This document shows positions 63,490 through 64,000 of a DNA stretch of 64,000 nt, in pieces; positions within the stretch are counted from its first letter, which is position 1; every line of letters begins with the position of its first letter. The position numbers and the translations under genes are program-made. This DNA is from Altererythrobacter lutimaris (GTDB lineage Bacteria > Pseudomonadota > Alphaproteobacteria > Sphingomonadales > Sphingomonadaceae): assembly GCF_013371495.1 (NCBI RefSeq), contig NZ_JABWTA010000001.1, positions 2,082,693 through 2,146,692 of the forward strand. The letters are read 5' to 3'. Under the pieces are notes generated by a model. That model did no database searches and was not told the DNA's origin. It saw only the letters and a program-made list of their open reading frames with translations.

Positions 63490-63568
63490 AGGAACGTCTG
63501 GCCGACCCAACGCCGACCATGCATATTGCGAGCTTCGCCGCGTGCATTTTCGCCGGGCTTGGCAACCC

Positions 63569-64000
63569 CTACTTCTGGAGTAAAAGAAGCCAATCGACGC
63601 CGCGGCGGTCTGTCATGAGCCGGTCGAAATCCACCGGGTTAACGCTGCCGTCGCTCTCGAGATATTGCGCATAGGGATAGACCTCTCGCAATTTCTGGGC
63701 GAACGCATCCGCCTGGCCCCTTACATTGTTGAACTCCATCACAATCAGAGGATTATGGCGGCTGATGGTTTCCTGCATGCCTTCAAAGATTGCTTGCTCG
63801 GCTCCTTCTGCGTCGATCTTGATGAAGTCAACGCGGTCAAGATGAGCCACTCTTTCATCAAGCGTTGCCATCGGCACGGGAAAGCGTGTGCCTAGCTCGC
63901 TTTCCTCTACCGTTGTTACCTTGGCTCTCCTCATCTCCAAGTGGCCATTCTTCGGCTCGTTCTTGGGGACGAAGAAAGTGCAGTCACCCGCTACATTTGA
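63569..64000 (-). CDS. FkbM-family methyltransferase, N-terminus beyond the window
   Basis: The minus-strand frame is open to the last base of the window, so only the C-terminal 143 residues are seen. The FkbM core is VDFIKIDAEGAEQAIFEGMQ, followed by HNPLIVMEFN and DWLLLLQK at the end. Upstream residues GDCTFFVPKNEPKNGHLEM fit the family. FkbM enzymes O-methylate sugars or polyketides. An apparent start at 63934 is internal, not the true one. It is convergent with the thioesterase, 79 bases apart, with no clear terminator. Confidence 0.88.
   Translation of the reverse strand, partial: SNVAGDCTFFVPKNEPKNGHLEMRRAKVTTVEESELGTRFPVPMATLDERVAHLDRVDFIKIDAEGAEQAIFEGMQETISRHNPLIVMEFNNVRGQADAFAQKLREVYPYAQYLESDGSVNPVDFDRLMTDRRGVDWLLLLQK

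Noticed and set aside
1..64000. Mobile elements, CRISPR, rRNA or phage genes
   Set aside because: I looked for transposases, integrases, direct-repeat arrays and conserved RNA signatures on both strands and found none.

Overview
The window reads as chromosomal, core-genome DNA from a GC-rich alphaproteobacterium of the Sphingomonadales, most likely the Erythrobacteraceae (Erythrobacter/Altererythrobacter-like). The evidence is the leuS-lptE-holA order, a 180-kDa-class NAD-glutamate dehydrogenase, a DUF3576 lipoprotein, a CYP153-type P450 with a putidaredoxin-reductase-like flavoprotein, a CtrA-type box and IHF-beta. I see no insertion sequence, phage gene, CRISPR array, rRNA or plasmid function. 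Genes are tightly packed, often with 4-bp ATGA overlaps. Taxonomy is inferred from gene content only.

Layout. 0-7 kb: the end of an LPS-transport locus (lptA), then, leftward, DUF3576 lipoprotein-leuS-lptE-holA and an exopolysaccharide sugar transferase. 7-16 kb: a secreted beta-rich protein, an acetoacetyl-CoA reductase (PHB pathway), an OmpA-like porin, a LuxR-type HTH/DUF4019 regulator facing a ribbon-helix-helix protein, murA and galU, and a YqiJ-flotillin pair. 16-25 kb: an acyl-CoA ligase and P450 operon, an M23 peptidase, a DUF455 ferritin-like protein, bcp, glnE and agmatine deiminase. 25-32 kb: a DUF1223 protein, a TSUP permease, thrS with a threonine-rich leader peptide, and a five-gene overlapping operon of small membrane proteins, an XRE regulator and an alpha/beta hydrolase.

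32-48 kb: PhoD, a second hydrolase with a TPR protein, gdhB, a ferredoxin reductase with a class III CoA-transferase, queG, a NatAB-type ABC exporter, a CYP153-like P450 and an exported MsrB. 48-53 kb: an envelope-sugar cassette (UGM-like flavoprotein, GtrA, STT3-like GT-C protein), a double PilZ protein and tRNA-Leu(UAA). 53-64 kb: ihfB, a YtrA-type GntR regulator, a POT peptide transporter with two amidohydrolases, NnrU, MlaA, an HxlR-crotonase-hydrolase operon divergent from a PaaI thioesterase, and a truncated FkbM methyltransferase.

The most notable signals are (1) a leader peptide with eight Thr in twelve residues followed by mutually exclusive hairpins ahead of thrS, (2) two identical AGTCT-N7-AGACT operators over both promoters of the hxlR/thioesterase intergenic region, (3) an amidohydrolase pair in which the second member has lost the HxH metal motif, (4) the membrane-protein/XRE/hydrolase operon with a duplicated module, and (5) several palindromes and structured intergenic elements.
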